From positions 1-53,906 of the forward strand of contig JAFTWX010000056.1 in the NCBI GenBank assembly GCA_017465095.1: 53,906 bases of DNA, read 5' to 3'. The translations under genes and the position numbers were made by a program. The DNA comes from Lachnospiraceae bacterium. GTDB taxonomy: Bacteria > Bacillota > Clostridia > Lachnospirales > Lachnospiraceae. The notes beneath the pieces are model-generated. The model had not been told where the DNA came from. It did no database searches and saw only the letters and a list, made by a program, of their open reading frames with translations. This document shows positions 17,739 to 26,595 of the stretch, one piece after another; position 1 is the stretch's first letter; each line of letters starts with the position of its first letter.

Positions 17739-18332
17739 TTCTGCTTCCGGATAAACAGTTGCCGTTTTTTCGGATTCTACCGCAGCCATCTCTTCCACCG
17801 GATACAGCTGTGCACGGTTACTTTGAATCATCTGAATGGTTTCATTTAACTGTGCCATCAGTTTTTCGTAATTAAATGCAGCAATATCGATGGAGTGTGC
17901 AAGAATATCTTCCATACTTCCGAGGTTTGAATCTGTATATCCGATTGCTGCTGCGCGCATCTCATTCGCTTCAATGGTAGCTCTGTCAAGGATTTCCTGG
18001 GCCTGCTTGGAAGCAAGTTCTACGATTTCCTGGGCTTGTGCATGAGCCTGCTGCATGATTTCGTGCTCGCTGACGAGTTCATTGGTATGAACAGCCGCTT
18101 CATTGATAAGCGCTTCCGCTTTCTGTCTTGCGTCATTTAAAATCGCTTCTTTGTTGCTGATGATTTTCTGGTAACGCTTAATCTCATCCGGAGTTTTCAT
18201 ACGAAGATCACGGATCAGTTCCTGAATCTCATCTTTATTAACCATAATATTAACCGATGACAGCGGAACATATTTACAGCCTTCAATATAATCATCAATC
18301 TCATCAATCAATTGTTCAATCTTCGTGCTCAT
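17712..18332 (-). CDS. Coiled-coil protein linked to coaD, function unknown
   Basis: The 206-residue soluble protein is dominated by heptad-like helix from about residue 60 to 170, rich in Ala, Glu and Gln (KAEALINEAAVHTNELVSEH and AQEIVELASKQAQEILDRA). It resembles V-ATPase subunit E and DivIVA coiled coils, but only in composition. The first 55 residues are acidic (IEQLIDEIDDYIEG). The C-terminal 35 residues are low-complexity and acidic. It starts with AGGAGA, 20 bases after coaD, and is probably the last gene of that operon. The 3' end overlaps the convergent ylbJ-like gene by 27 bases. No function can be given. Confidence 0.82.
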   Translation of the reverse strand: MSTKIEQLIDEIDDYIEGCKYVPLSSVNIMVNKDEIQELIRDLRMKTPDEIKRYQKIISNKEAILNDARQKAEALINEAAVHTNELVSEHEIMQQAHAQAQEIVELASKQAQEILDRATIEANEMRAAAIGYTDSNLGSMEDILAHSIDIAAFNYEKLMAQLNETIQMIQSNRAQLYPVEEMAAVESEKTATVYPEAESKEPLDII

Positions 18333-18352
18333 AATGCTTTCTCCTTTTATCT

Positions 18353-18841
18353 TTATGGTGTCACACCGTATTTTTCATAAACCAGTTTTGCGACAAATTC
18401 CGGTACACATTCAGAAATATCACCTCCGAAGCTGGCAATTTCTTTCACCGTAGAGGAACTCAGATATGCATACTCCAGAGAAGTCGTCATAAACATCGTA
18501 TCCAGCGTTCCGCCGGACAGCTTTCGGTTGGTCTGCGCAATCTGCAATTCATACTCAAAGTCCGTAATGGCGCGAAGACCGCGGACTACTACATGCGTAT
18601 CTTTCTGCTTTGCATAATCAATCAACAGTCCGCTATAGCTTTCCACATTTACATTCGGCAGATCTTTGGTCGCCTCTTTCAATATATTAACACGTTCTTC
18701 TACAGAAAACAATGCAGATTTATTGACATTATTCAATACACAAACGGTTAATTCGTCAAAAATATCTGCAGTTCTTTGAATGACATCCAGATGTCCGCAT
18801 GTCATCGGATCAAAACTTCCCGAATAAATGGCTTTACTCAT
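18353..18841 (-). CDS. coaD: Phosphopantetheine adenylyltransferase
   Basis: CoaD transfers AMP from ATP to 4'-phosphopantetheine, the penultimate step of coenzyme A synthesis. The 162-residue protein has the nucleotidyltransferase motif [10 protein letters not shown] (residues 8-17, catalytic His17) and the second signature [24 protein letters not shown] covers the substrate-binding arginine region. Its ATGA start overlaps the rsmD stop by 4 bases, the same rsmD-coaD pairing as ylbH-ylbI in Bacillus. Confidence 0.97.
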   Translation of the reverse strand: MSKAIYSGSFDPMTCGHLDVIQRTADIFDELTVCVLNNVNKSALFSVEERVNILKEATKDLPNVNVESYSGLLIDYAKQKDTHVVVRGLRAITDFEYELQIAQTNRKLSGGTLDTMFMTTSLEYAYLSSSTVKEIASFGGDISECVPEFVAKLVYEKYGVTP

Positions 18842-19395
18842 CTTACACTCCTTTGAACAAATACATGTTTGTTTGTTTTGTATTTCTTTTCTTTGATCAG
18901 GTCATATCCAAGCTGCTCCAAATAAGAAATGTCCGTATCAAGAGAAGCCTCAAAAATAATCAGTGTATCTTCCGTAATCAGACTGGAAACCGTTAAATAT
19001 TCCAGAACTCTGCGTTCCAGTTCCTGATCGTACGGCGGATCCATGAAAACAATGTCAAATTGATATTTATATTCCAATGATTGCAGGGATACAAAGGCAT
19101 CCTGCTTACACAGTACGGTTTTCGGTTTAAATTTTGTGTGAGAAAGATTGTCCTCAATACGAGCCTGGGCGTTTTTATCATTTTCAATAAAAACCGCAAA
19201 TACCGCACCCCGGCTCAAAGCCTCGATACCGATACTTCCGCTTCCCGCAAACATATCGAGAAAAACCGCCCCCGGAACTTCCGTCTGTATCATATTAAAC
19301 AGTGTTTCTTTGATTCGGTCGGTGGTCGGTCTGGTGTGATCGCCAAGCGGCGCCTTCAGTTGAAGACTCCGGGCTGTTCCGGCTATTACTCGCAT
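18838..19395 (-). CDS. rsmD: 16S rRNA (guanine-966-N2)-methyltransferase
   Basis: The 185-residue class I methyltransferase modifies G966 of 16S rRNA with SAM as donor. The N-terminal block [16 protein letters not shown] and [13 protein letters not shown] are family-specific. Motif I ([11 protein letters not shown], 46-56) and the catalytic DPPY (119-122) are intact. It lies 8 bases after the ParC-like gene and overlaps coaD by 4 bases. Confidence 0.95.
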   Translation of the reverse strand: MRVIAGTARSLQLKAPLGDHTRPTTDRIKETLFNMIQTEVPGAVFLDMFAGSGSIGIEALSRGAVFAVFIENDKNAQARIEDNLSHTKFKPKTVLCKQDAFVSLQSLEYKYQFDIVFMDPPYDQELERRVLEYLTVSSLITEDTLIIFEASLDTDISYLEQLGYDLIKEKKYKTNKHVFVQRSVR

Positions 19396-19403
19396 ATTTC
19401 CTC

Positions 19404-21641
19404 CTACGCTCTTACCTTTACACCTTTACCGTCTCGTTTACCGAGTTTAATTTTGTTCAGTTCAAGCGTTTTTTCTTTGTATTCTATCGTTTGCTCCACA
19501 GCATTTTGCGTATAATAAACGTCTGTAATCATGTCCTTGGCACCGAGCTTCATACCGCGGACACCGATTGCTGCTTTTTTCTTTTCCGGAATTTCTTCCA
19601 GAGGGAAACGCAGGAAGTATCCGTCATTGCTGCGCAGAACCATATTGCGCTGTTCTTTCAACACCTCCACGCTGACAAGATAATCGCCATCCTGAAGTTT
19701 TGTGGCAGCAACACTTCGTTTGCTGACGTCAAACTCGCCTCCGTCCACAATTTTTACCATAGCATCTTTTGTCACAAACACGATGCGATAAAGATTCAGC
19801 TGTGACTGGCTGGCTACGCAGACAATCTCTTCTGTTGTCGTGTCATAGTTGCTGATATTGTCAATCGGAACACCTTTGTCACGGAATTTTCCGAAAGGTA
19901 TATCGGATACTTTAATCGTATGCAAAAGACCTTTGTTTGTGAAAATACATACTTTTCCGATATTTTTGCACATGAATACGTACTTATTTTCAGAAAGTGC
20001 AGCTTCCTTGTTACGTTCATAAGTAGCTACGTCGATAGTTCTTGCGTAGCCGAAACGATCCATGAGGAAGTACACATCCATCTCCTCAACTTTTTTCTCT
20101 ACATACACTGTCTGTTCCGTATTCTCAATGATCGTGCGTCGTTTGCGCCCGTACTCTTTCTTGATATCATCCAGTTCGTTGATAATCACCTGAGTCATGG
20201 AATCGCGGCTGGACAAAATATCTTCATAGCGGTAAATATTAGCCATGGTCTCATCGTGTTCTTTGATGAGTGCTTCAATCTCCAGGCCGATTAATTTGTA
20301 GAGGCGCATCTCAAGAATCGCATTGGCCTGACGCTCCGTAAACATGAGCTGTTCCGCCATAATACGGGATTCTTTGTATTTAAACTTAATTCCCGTCGTA
20401 TCGCCTTCTACCAGACATTTCTTTGCCATGGCCCTGTCTTTGGAACCGCGTAAAATTTCAATGATTAAATCGATTACGTTGCAGGCTTTGATAAGTCCTT
20501 CCTGCACTTCACGGCGTTCCGTTTCTTTGGCAAGCAATGTCTTGTATTTGCGTGTAGTCACCTCAAACTGGAATTTGACAAAATGCTCTAAAATGCCGCG
20601 GATACCCAGCGTTTCCGGTCTTCCGTCCGCAACGGCAAGCATATTAACGCCGAATGTATCTTCCAATTTCGTCTTTTTGTAAAGAAGGTTGATAAAATTG
20701 TCAACATCCGCATCCTTGCGAAGTTCGATTACGATTCGGATTCCTTCTTTGGATGACTGGTTGGTAATATCCACAATATCATTTGTCTGTTTTTTCTCTG
20801 CCAAAGCAGCCACATCAAACAAAAATTTTGAAATATTGGCACCGATCATGGTGTAAGGAATTTCGGTAATGACGACATTGGTCTTGCCGGCTTTTCCCTT
20901 TTCGCGGACAACCGTTCCGCGCAGGCGGAGTTTTCCGGTTCCGGTTTCATAAATATCCAAAAGTTCATCCTGATTACATACGATACCTCCGGTCGGGAAA
21001 TCCGGACCTTTTACGTATTTCATCAGTTCACGTGTTGTCATCGTGTTGTCACGCATGAACGCCTTTGTGGCATCGATAACTTCCGAGAGATTGTGTGTCG
21101 GAATACTGGTCGCCATTCCGACCGCGATACCTTCTGCTCCGTTGATGAGAAGATTCGGTATTTTCACCGGAAGAACAACAGGCTCTTTCTCTGTCTCATC
21201 AAAGTTCGGCATAAAGTCCACTACATCTTTATCTAAGTCTTCCAAAAAAGCAGTCTGCGTAATCTTCTGAAGACGTGCTTCCGTGTAACGCATGGCAGCT
21301 GCCCCGTCTCCTTCGATGGAGCCGAAGTTTCCGTGACCGTCCACAAGCGGAAGGCCTTTTTTGAAATCCTGCGCCATAACAACAAGTGCGTCATAAATCG
21401 AACTGTCCCCGTGCGGATGGTATTTACCCATCGTGTCACCGACAATACGTGCACATTTACGATATGGCTTGTCATATTTTATACCGAGTTCCTGCATGTC
21501 ATAGAGAGTTCTTCTCTGTACCGGTTTCAGACCATCTCTGATGTCCGGTAGTGCTCTGGAAATAATAACACTCATCGCATAGTCAATATACGACTTTTCC
21601 ATCACCTCGGAATACTCGGTTTGTATGATTCTGTCTTCCAT
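19404..21641 (-). CDS. Type IIA topoisomerase subunit A, ParC-like
   Basis: The 745-residue subunit performs DNA cleavage and re-ligation. The active-site tyrosine is Tyr119 in AAMRYTEARL. The quinolone-determining region KYHPHGDSSIYDA keeps Ser80 (wild type). The C-terminal beta-pinwheel spans about 500-745 and lacks the QRRGGKG GyrA-box; the corresponding area reads GKFRDKGVPIDN. Together with the ParC-like length and the location away from any dnaA/recF context, this favours topoisomerase IV over gyrase. Some Clostridia carry such second pairs with unclear roles. It follows the B subunit by 20 bases. Confidence 0.85.
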   Translation of the reverse strand: MEDRIIQTEYSEVMEKSYIDYAMSVIISRALPDIRDGLKPVQRRTLYDMQELGIKYDKPYRKCARIVGDTMGKYHPHGDSSIYDALVVMAQDFKKGLPLVDGHGNFGSIEGDGAAAMRYTEARLQKITQTAFLEDLDKDVVDFMPNFDETEKEPVVLPVKIPNLLINGAEGIAVGMATSIPTHNLSEVIDATKAFMRDNTMTTRELMKYVKGPDFPTGGIVCNQDELLDIYETGTGKLRLRGTVVREKGKAGKTNVVITEIPYTMIGANISKFLFDVAALAEKKQTNDIVDITNQSSKEGIRIVIELRKDADVDNFINLLYKKTKLEDTFGVNMLAVADGRPETLGIRGILEHFVKFQFEVTTRKYKTLLAKETERREVQEGLIKACNVIDLIIEILRGSKDRAMAKKCLVEGDTTGIKFKYKESRIMAEQLMFTERQANAILEMRLYKLIGLEIEALIKEHDETMANIYRYEDILSSRDSMTQVIINELDDIKKEYGRKRRTIIENTEQTVYVEKKVEEMDVYFLMDRFGYARTIDVATYERNKEAALSENKYVFMCKNIGKVCIFTNKGLLHTIKVSDIPFGKFRDKGVPIDNISNYDTTTEEIVCVASQSQLNLYRIVFVTKDAMVKIVDGGEFDVSKRSVAATKLQDGDYLVSVEVLKEQRNMVLRSNDGYFLRFPLEEIPEKKKAAIGVRGMKLGAKDMITDVYYTQNAVEQTIEYKEKTLELNKIKLGKRDGKGVKVRA

Positions 21642-21661
21642 TTTTTCTTATCCATCCTATC

Positions 21662-23587
21662 CTAAAAATCAAGGAGCGCTTCATCTGCATGCTCATAAAT
21701 AAATGCTCTGCGGGGCGGAACATCATTTCCCATCAGTTTTTCCGTGATGTGATCCGCCAAATAGCTGTCATCAATACTGACACGCTTCAAAAATCTTGTG
21801 GAAGGATCGAGCGTCGTCTCCCACAGCTGCTGGGCATCCATTTCACCGAGACCTTTATATCTCTGGAGAGTAAACGGTCCCTTGTGCGTTTTTCTGTATT
21901 TTGCAAGTGCTTTGTCATCGTACAGATACTCTTCCTTTCCTTTGGAAGGCATCGTCTTATACAGCGGAGGCATGGCAATGTAAACATGTCCCTCCGTAAT
22001 CAGTTCCGGCATAAAACGATAAAACAGTGTCAGGAGCAACGTACAAATATGAGCTCCGTCCACGTCGGCATCGGCCATAATAATGATTTTATCATAGCGA
22101 AGCTTTGAAATATCAAAATCGTTTCCGTATCCTTCCGAAAAACCGCATCCGAACGCATTGATCATCGTCTTGATTTCGGCATTGGCAAGCACCTTGTCGA
22201 TGCTGGCTTTCTCCACATTCAAAATCTTTCCGCGAATCGGCATAATCGCTTGATACATACGGTTTCGCGCCATTTTGGCAGAACCGCCAGCGGAATCTCC
22301 CTCGACAATGAAAATTTCACATTTGGAAGCATCCCGGGACTCGCAGTTCGCTAATTTACCGTTTGAGTCAAAAGAAAACCGCTGCTTGGTCAGCATATTC
22401 GTTTTGGCTTTTTCCTCTGTTTTTCGGATTTTGGCAGCTTTTTCCGCACAACCGATAATATTTTTCAGCGTTTCCAGATTTCGGTCAAAGAAACGCACAA
22501 TTTCATCGCCGACCACCTTGGAAACAACTTTGGATGCGTCCTGGTTATCCAGCTTTGTCTTTGTCTGGCCCTCAAAACGCGGATCCGGATGTTTCAGGGA
22601 AACGATGGCTGTCATACCGTTTCTTACATCAGGACCGGTAAAATTGGCATCTTTCTCTTTCAATATGTTTAATTCGCGCGCATAATTGTTAATAACGGTC
22701 GTGAATACCGTCTTAAAACCGGTCAGATGCGTACCGCCTTCCGCATTGTATATGTTGTTACAAAATCCGAGCACATTTTCACGGAATTCATTGACATACT
22801 GTAATGCGACTTCAACCGTAATTCCTTCGCTTTCACCTTTTAAATAAATGACATCATGAACCTCATCCTTGCCTTTGTTAATTTTCTTTACAAAGCCGAT
22901 GATTCCTTCCGGTTCATGAAACTCGACACGGTCAACTTCCTCTCCCCGCCGATCCTCAAACAGAATCGTGAGTTCCGGATTCAGATATGCGGTCTCATGA
23001 AGTCGGCTCTTAATATCCTCCGACTTGAAATATGTTTTATCAAAAATGGTGTCGTCCGGCAAAAACTGAACTCTTGTACCGGTCTCTCTTGTTTTTCCGA
23101 TTACCGGAAGAAGTCCGTTTTCCAGTTCAACTACCGGATTACCGCGTTCGTACTGATCTTCGTAAATCTGTCCGCCGCGTTTGATGGTAACCTTTAACCA
23201 TGTGGAAAGCGCATTTACAACGGAAGATCCCACACCGTGGAGACCACCGCTTGTCTTGTAGGCTGAATCGTCAAATTTACCGCCGGCATGAAGCGTTGTA
23301 AATACAAGTCGCTCGGCACTGATTCCTTTTTCGTGGAGATCCACCGGAATACCTCTTCCGTTATCCTCAATGACAGCCGTTCCGTCCTTCTCCAAATATA
23401 CACGGATTTCACTACAGTGACCGGCCAGATGCTCATCCACCGAGTTATCAACAATTTCATAAATCAAATGATTCAGACCTTTGGTAGACACACTACCGAT
23501 ATACATTCCCGGTCTGACACGGACTGCTTCCAGTCCTTCCAGAACGGTAATACTTCCAGCATTATACTTTTCTGCCGCTTTCGACAT
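21662..23587 (-). CDS. Type IIA topoisomerase subunit B, ParE-like
   Basis: The 641-residue ATPase subunit has an N-terminal GHKL domain (EIVDNSVDE with the metal Glu/Asp, NGRGIPVD, GGLHGVGSSVVNAL), a transducer region, and the TOPRIM motifs EGDSAGG (429-435) and DADVDG (506-511). Length excludes the insert-containing proteobacterial GyrB. GyrB and ParE are hard to separate by sequence at this level; ParE is favoured only because its partner lacks a GyrA-box. The start has GAGGTAAGG upstream. The pair probably supports chromosome decatenation. Confidence 0.85.
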   Translation of the reverse strand: MSKAAEKYNAGSITVLEGLEAVRVRPGMYIGSVSTKGLNHLIYEIVDNSVDEHLAGHCSEIRVYLEKDGTAVIEDNGRGIPVDLHEKGISAERLVFTTLHAGGKFDDSAYKTSGGLHGVGSSVVNALSTWLKVTIKRGGQIYEDQYERGNPVVELENGLLPVIGKTRETGTRVQFLPDDTIFDKTYFKSEDIKSRLHETAYLNPELTILFEDRRGEEVDRVEFHEPEGIIGFVKKINKGKDEVHDVIYLKGESEGITVEVALQYVNEFRENVLGFCNNIYNAEGGTHLTGFKTVFTTVINNYARELNILKEKDANFTGPDVRNGMTAIVSLKHPDPRFEGQTKTKLDNQDASKVVSKVVGDEIVRFFDRNLETLKNIIGCAEKAAKIRKTEEKAKTNMLTKQRFSFDSNGKLANCESRDASKCEIFIVEGDSAGGSAKMARNRMYQAIMPIRGKILNVEKASIDKVLANAEIKTMINAFGCGFSEGYGNDFDISKLRYDKIIIMADADVDGAHICTLLLTLFYRFMPELITEGHVYIAMPPLYKTMPSKGKEEYLYDDKALAKYRKTHKGPFTLQRYKGLGEMDAQQLWETTLDPSTRFLKRVSIDDSYLADHITEKLMGNDVPPRRAFIYEHADEALLDF

Positions 23588-23606
23588 CTTACCTTACCTC
23601 TTTCGA

Positions 23607-24497
23607 TTATTTCAGTCTATCTAATTTTTGCGTACACGCAATACCAAGTGCCCCCGGACCTGTGTGGCAGGCAATACTCATGGACAAAGGCTCTGCATAG
23701 CGCAGCTCGATTCCCGGAAACTCTTTTTCCACTTCTTCGCGGAACTGCTCCATACCCGCCTCATTTTTTGTGTGCGCAAGCTGTAAAAAGACTCTGTCTT
23801 TTGTGTTTTCATCAAAACCGCCGAAACGGGTTTCGATATCTTTTTTAATCGCCTGAATCATCAGGTTTTTGCCCTGATGCGGTGTTCTTGCTTTTGCGTA
23901 AGCATCCAGCTTTTCACCCTGAATCTGCAGTACCGGTTTCAGTTTCAAAAGTGTTCCCAGTGCTGCAGCCGCCGGCGTGATTCTGCCACCTTTTTTCAAA
24001 TAATACAACGTGTCCAGCATAATATATATAGTCGTATTAAATTTGTCTTCCTCAAGAATCTGTTTTATCTGTGCACCGGTGTAGTTTTTCTCTGCAAGCT
24101 GCAAAGCGTCCACAACGGATGATTTTTGTGTCACGGAAATGCGCTGGTTATTCACAACAAACACTTTTCCCTTAAATTCATCCTCATCTGCAAGCATACA
24201 CGCCGTCTGATAGGAACCGGAAAGCCCGCTGGACATAGGAATATGGACTACCTCATCATAGTCCTTCAACAACTTTTTATACATTAGGATGACAGAGTCC
24301 GGAGACGGCTGTGACGTTGCTACCGCAGCTTCATTTTCCAAAAAATCATAGAACTGCTCCTGACTCAGATTAATGTCCTCATAATATGTTTTTTCATCAA
24401 TTGTAAATGGCATGGGGATTACATGCGCTCCAAGCTGCTGGGCCTCATTTTGTGTAATTCCGCTGTTGCTGTCTGTCAATACCGCTACTTTGCTCAA
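23607..24497 (-). CDS. DegV-family fatty acid-binding protein (FakB-like)
   Basis: The 296-residue DegV protein should bind a long-chain fatty acid and present it to the kinase FakA, encoded 2 kb upstream in the same direction. Family motifs are LTDSNSGI at residues 7-14, the fatty-acid carboxylate-binding TSQPSPDS, IPMSSGLSGSYQTA, and LKKGGRITPAAAALG. The C-terminal HTGPGALGI block is intact. The start codon is TTG at 24497, chosen because GGAGGAACCAAC precedes it and the translation begins at the usual residue. The gene follows recG by 32 bases. Confidence 0.92.
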   Translation of the reverse strand: MSKVAVLTDSNSGITQNEAQQLGAHVIPMPFTIDEKTYYEDINLSQEQFYDFLENEAAVATSQPSPDSVILMYKKLLKDYDEVVHIPMSSGLSGSYQTACMLADEDEFKGKVFVVNNQRISVTQKSSVVDALQLAEKNYTGAQIKQILEEDKFNTTIYIMLDTLYYLKKGGRITPAAAALGTLLKLKPVLQIQGEKLDAYAKARTPHQGKNLMIQAIKKDIETRFGGFDENTKDRVFLQLAHTKNEAGMEQFREEVEKEFPGIELRYAEPLSMSIACHTGPGALGIACTQKLDRLK

Positions 24498-24529
24498 GTT
24501 GGTTCCTCCACATAAATCGAAAGTATATT

Positions 24530-26587
24530 TTATAGGATATTCATATATCCTGAAGAGACATATTTTTCCACTCTACCTTTTAATGGTATATGAGATTCTT
24601 CAAGAAGTAAAGAGTCATTTTCTAAAATTTCTTTTGCATCTGACGCAGCTGCTTTTAACATATCCGCATCCTGATAGATATCCGCATAGCGGAAACGGAA
24701 AGCTCCGCTCTGCTCCACACCCATAAAATCACCGGGACCGCGCAACTTCAAATCCTCCGCTGCAATTTCAAAACCGTCATTGGAGTGATTTAAAATGCTA
24801 AGACGCTCATTTTTCACCGGTTTTTCGTGAGATTCCATAAAAATGCAATACGCCTGATCTTTTCCTCTTCCGACTCGTCCGCGAATCTGATGGAGGGTGG
24901 CCAAGCCGAAACGCTCTGCGTTTTCCACAAGCATTACCGTAGCATTCGGAACGTTGATTCCGACTTCAATTACCGTAGTCGACACAAGTATATCGATATC
25001 ACCACAGGCAAACCGCTCCATAATATCTGTTTTCTGTTTCGGTTTCATTTTTCCGTGCAAATATGCAATCCGGATGTTTTCCGGGAAGAATGCTTTTAAA
25101 AATGTACTGTATTCCACTACGTTTTCAAGTTCTTCCATAATGCCCGGTTCCGCCATCGGACAAATCACATATACCTGATGCCCTTTCATTATCTCATCCT
25201 GCATAAATTTATATGCAGTCTGTCTGTAGTTTTGATTGACTACACAGTTTTTAATCGGAAGTCTGTCGGACGGAAGTTCTTTCATTTCCGTAATATCCAT
25301 ATCGCCATACAGAATCATCCCCAAAGAACGTGGAATCGGCGTAGCACTCATAACAATCGTATGGACATCCTGTCCTTTTCCGGACAGCTTTTCCCGTTGC
25401 TTCACACCGAATCTGTGCTGTTCATCCGTGATGACAAGCGCAAGCTTGTGAAATACAACTTTATCCTGAATCACCGCATGGGTTCCGATGACGAGATTAC
25501 ACCGACCGCTTTCAATCTGCTCATATATGCGTTTTTTTTCGGATGCAGACTGGGAACCGACCAAAAGCACCGGCTCAAACGGCAAGCCATAAAGCTGTGT
25601 CATTTTTTGAATGGTCTCCATATGTTGCTTTGCCAAAACCTCGGTCGGAGCCATCATAGCCCCCTGATAGCCGTTGGAAACACAAAGCAAAAGAGCCATG
25701 ATTGCCACGATGGTCTTTCCGCTTCCCACGTCCCCCTGCAACAAGCGGTTCATACACACCGGCCCAAGCATATCGCTCTGAATTTGCGCATACGCATGCA
25801 ACTGAGAATCTGTCAATTGATACGGAAGCTTTTCCTGCAATCTGCCCACGTCGGCAGTTTCTATCATAGGATGTACATTTTTGCGTCCTGCATCAAGCTG
25901 CTGCGATTTCATGGCAAGCAAAAAAAGCAGGAATTCTTCATATGCAAAACGTTTTCTGGCGGCAAACACCTGCTCCTCACCTTCCGGCGCATGGATAATT
26001 TTCAAGGTGTCTTTCACCGAAGCAAACTCATATGCAGCAAGATACTTTTTCGGTAAATATTCCTCTATATTATCTACGCATTCCAAAGCCATCATACAAT
26101 ATTTGTGAATGGACTGATCCGTCAGCCCTTTCGTCCTCGGATAAACACTCATCAGCGTCCCCTGCAGCTTAGCGTATTCCTCTGCAGAATACATCTTCGG
26201 ATGGCTGAGAAAAAATGCCTGATTTTTCCTGGAAACAGGACCGTAAAATACCCATGATTTTCCCGGTTTGATGTTGTTTTTTAAATACGGCGCATTGAAA
26301 AACGTAATCGTCGCCGTCTGCCCGCAGGAATCCGCAACCAAAAATTTCAGAATTTGAAGGCCTCGCACTCTGCGAAGTTCCGGCGCTGATTTTACCGTGG
26401 CATAAATCGCACTTTTGGCCCCCGTAACTCCTGCTTCGGCAAAAGTGCCTGTTTTCGGAAAGGTGGTATATTCTCTCGGAAAATGAAACAACAAATCACC
26501 GATTGTATCAATGTTCAATTTATGAAAAAGGGCAGCGTTTTTTTCACCGATGCCCTTTAATTCCATAATAGATTGTTCTAATTTCAT
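24530..26587 (-). CDS. recG: ATP-dependent DNA helicase RecG
   Basis: RecG is a 685-residue superfamily 2 helicase that remodels stalled replication forks and branched recombination intermediates. A wedge/OB domain lies at about 50-150. Walker A is GDVGSGKT (285-292), Walker B DEQH (388-391), and motif VI is in HQIRGRVGRG. The C-terminal TRG region SNDGFEIAAEDLKLRGPGDF is present. The start at 26587 is chosen from the AGGTG site; a longer frame runs into fakA. The fakA-recG order is a conserved Firmicutes neighbourhood. Confidence 0.96.
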   Translation of the reverse strand: MKLEQSIMELKGIGEKNAALFHKLNIDTIGDLLFHFPREYTTFPKTGTFAEAGVTGAKSAIYATVKSAPELRRVRGLQILKFLVADSCGQTATITFFNAPYLKNNIKPGKSWVFYGPVSRKNQAFFLSHPKMYSAEEYAKLQGTLMSVYPRTKGLTDQSIHKYCMMALECVDNIEEYLPKKYLAAYEFASVKDTLKIIHAPEGEEQVFAARKRFAYEEFLLFLLAMKSQQLDAGRKNVHPMIETADVGRLQEKLPYQLTDSQLHAYAQIQSDMLGPVCMNRLLQGDVGSGKTIVAIMALLLCVSNGYQGAMMAPTEVLAKQHMETIQKMTQLYGLPFEPVLLVGSQSASEKKRIYEQIESGRCNLVIGTHAVIQDKVVFHKLALVITDEQHRFGVKQREKLSGKGQDVHTIVMSATPIPRSLGMILYGDMDITEMKELPSDRLPIKNCVVNQNYRQTAYKFMQDEIMKGHQVYVICPMAEPGIMEELENVVEYSTFLKAFFPENIRIAYLHGKMKPKQKTDIMERFACGDIDILVSTTVIEVGINVPNATVMLVENAERFGLATLHQIRGRVGRGKDQAYCIFMESHEKPVKNERLSILNHSNDGFEIAAEDLKLRGPGDFMGVEQSGAFRFRYADIYQDADMLKAAASDAKEILENDSLLLEESHIPLKGRVEKYVSSGYMNIL

Positions 26588-26595
26588 TGAAACAC

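Noticed and set aside
25178..26056. 292-codon plus-strand open frame opposite recG
   Set aside because: It is a shadow of RecG helicase coding, with no start signal or domain.
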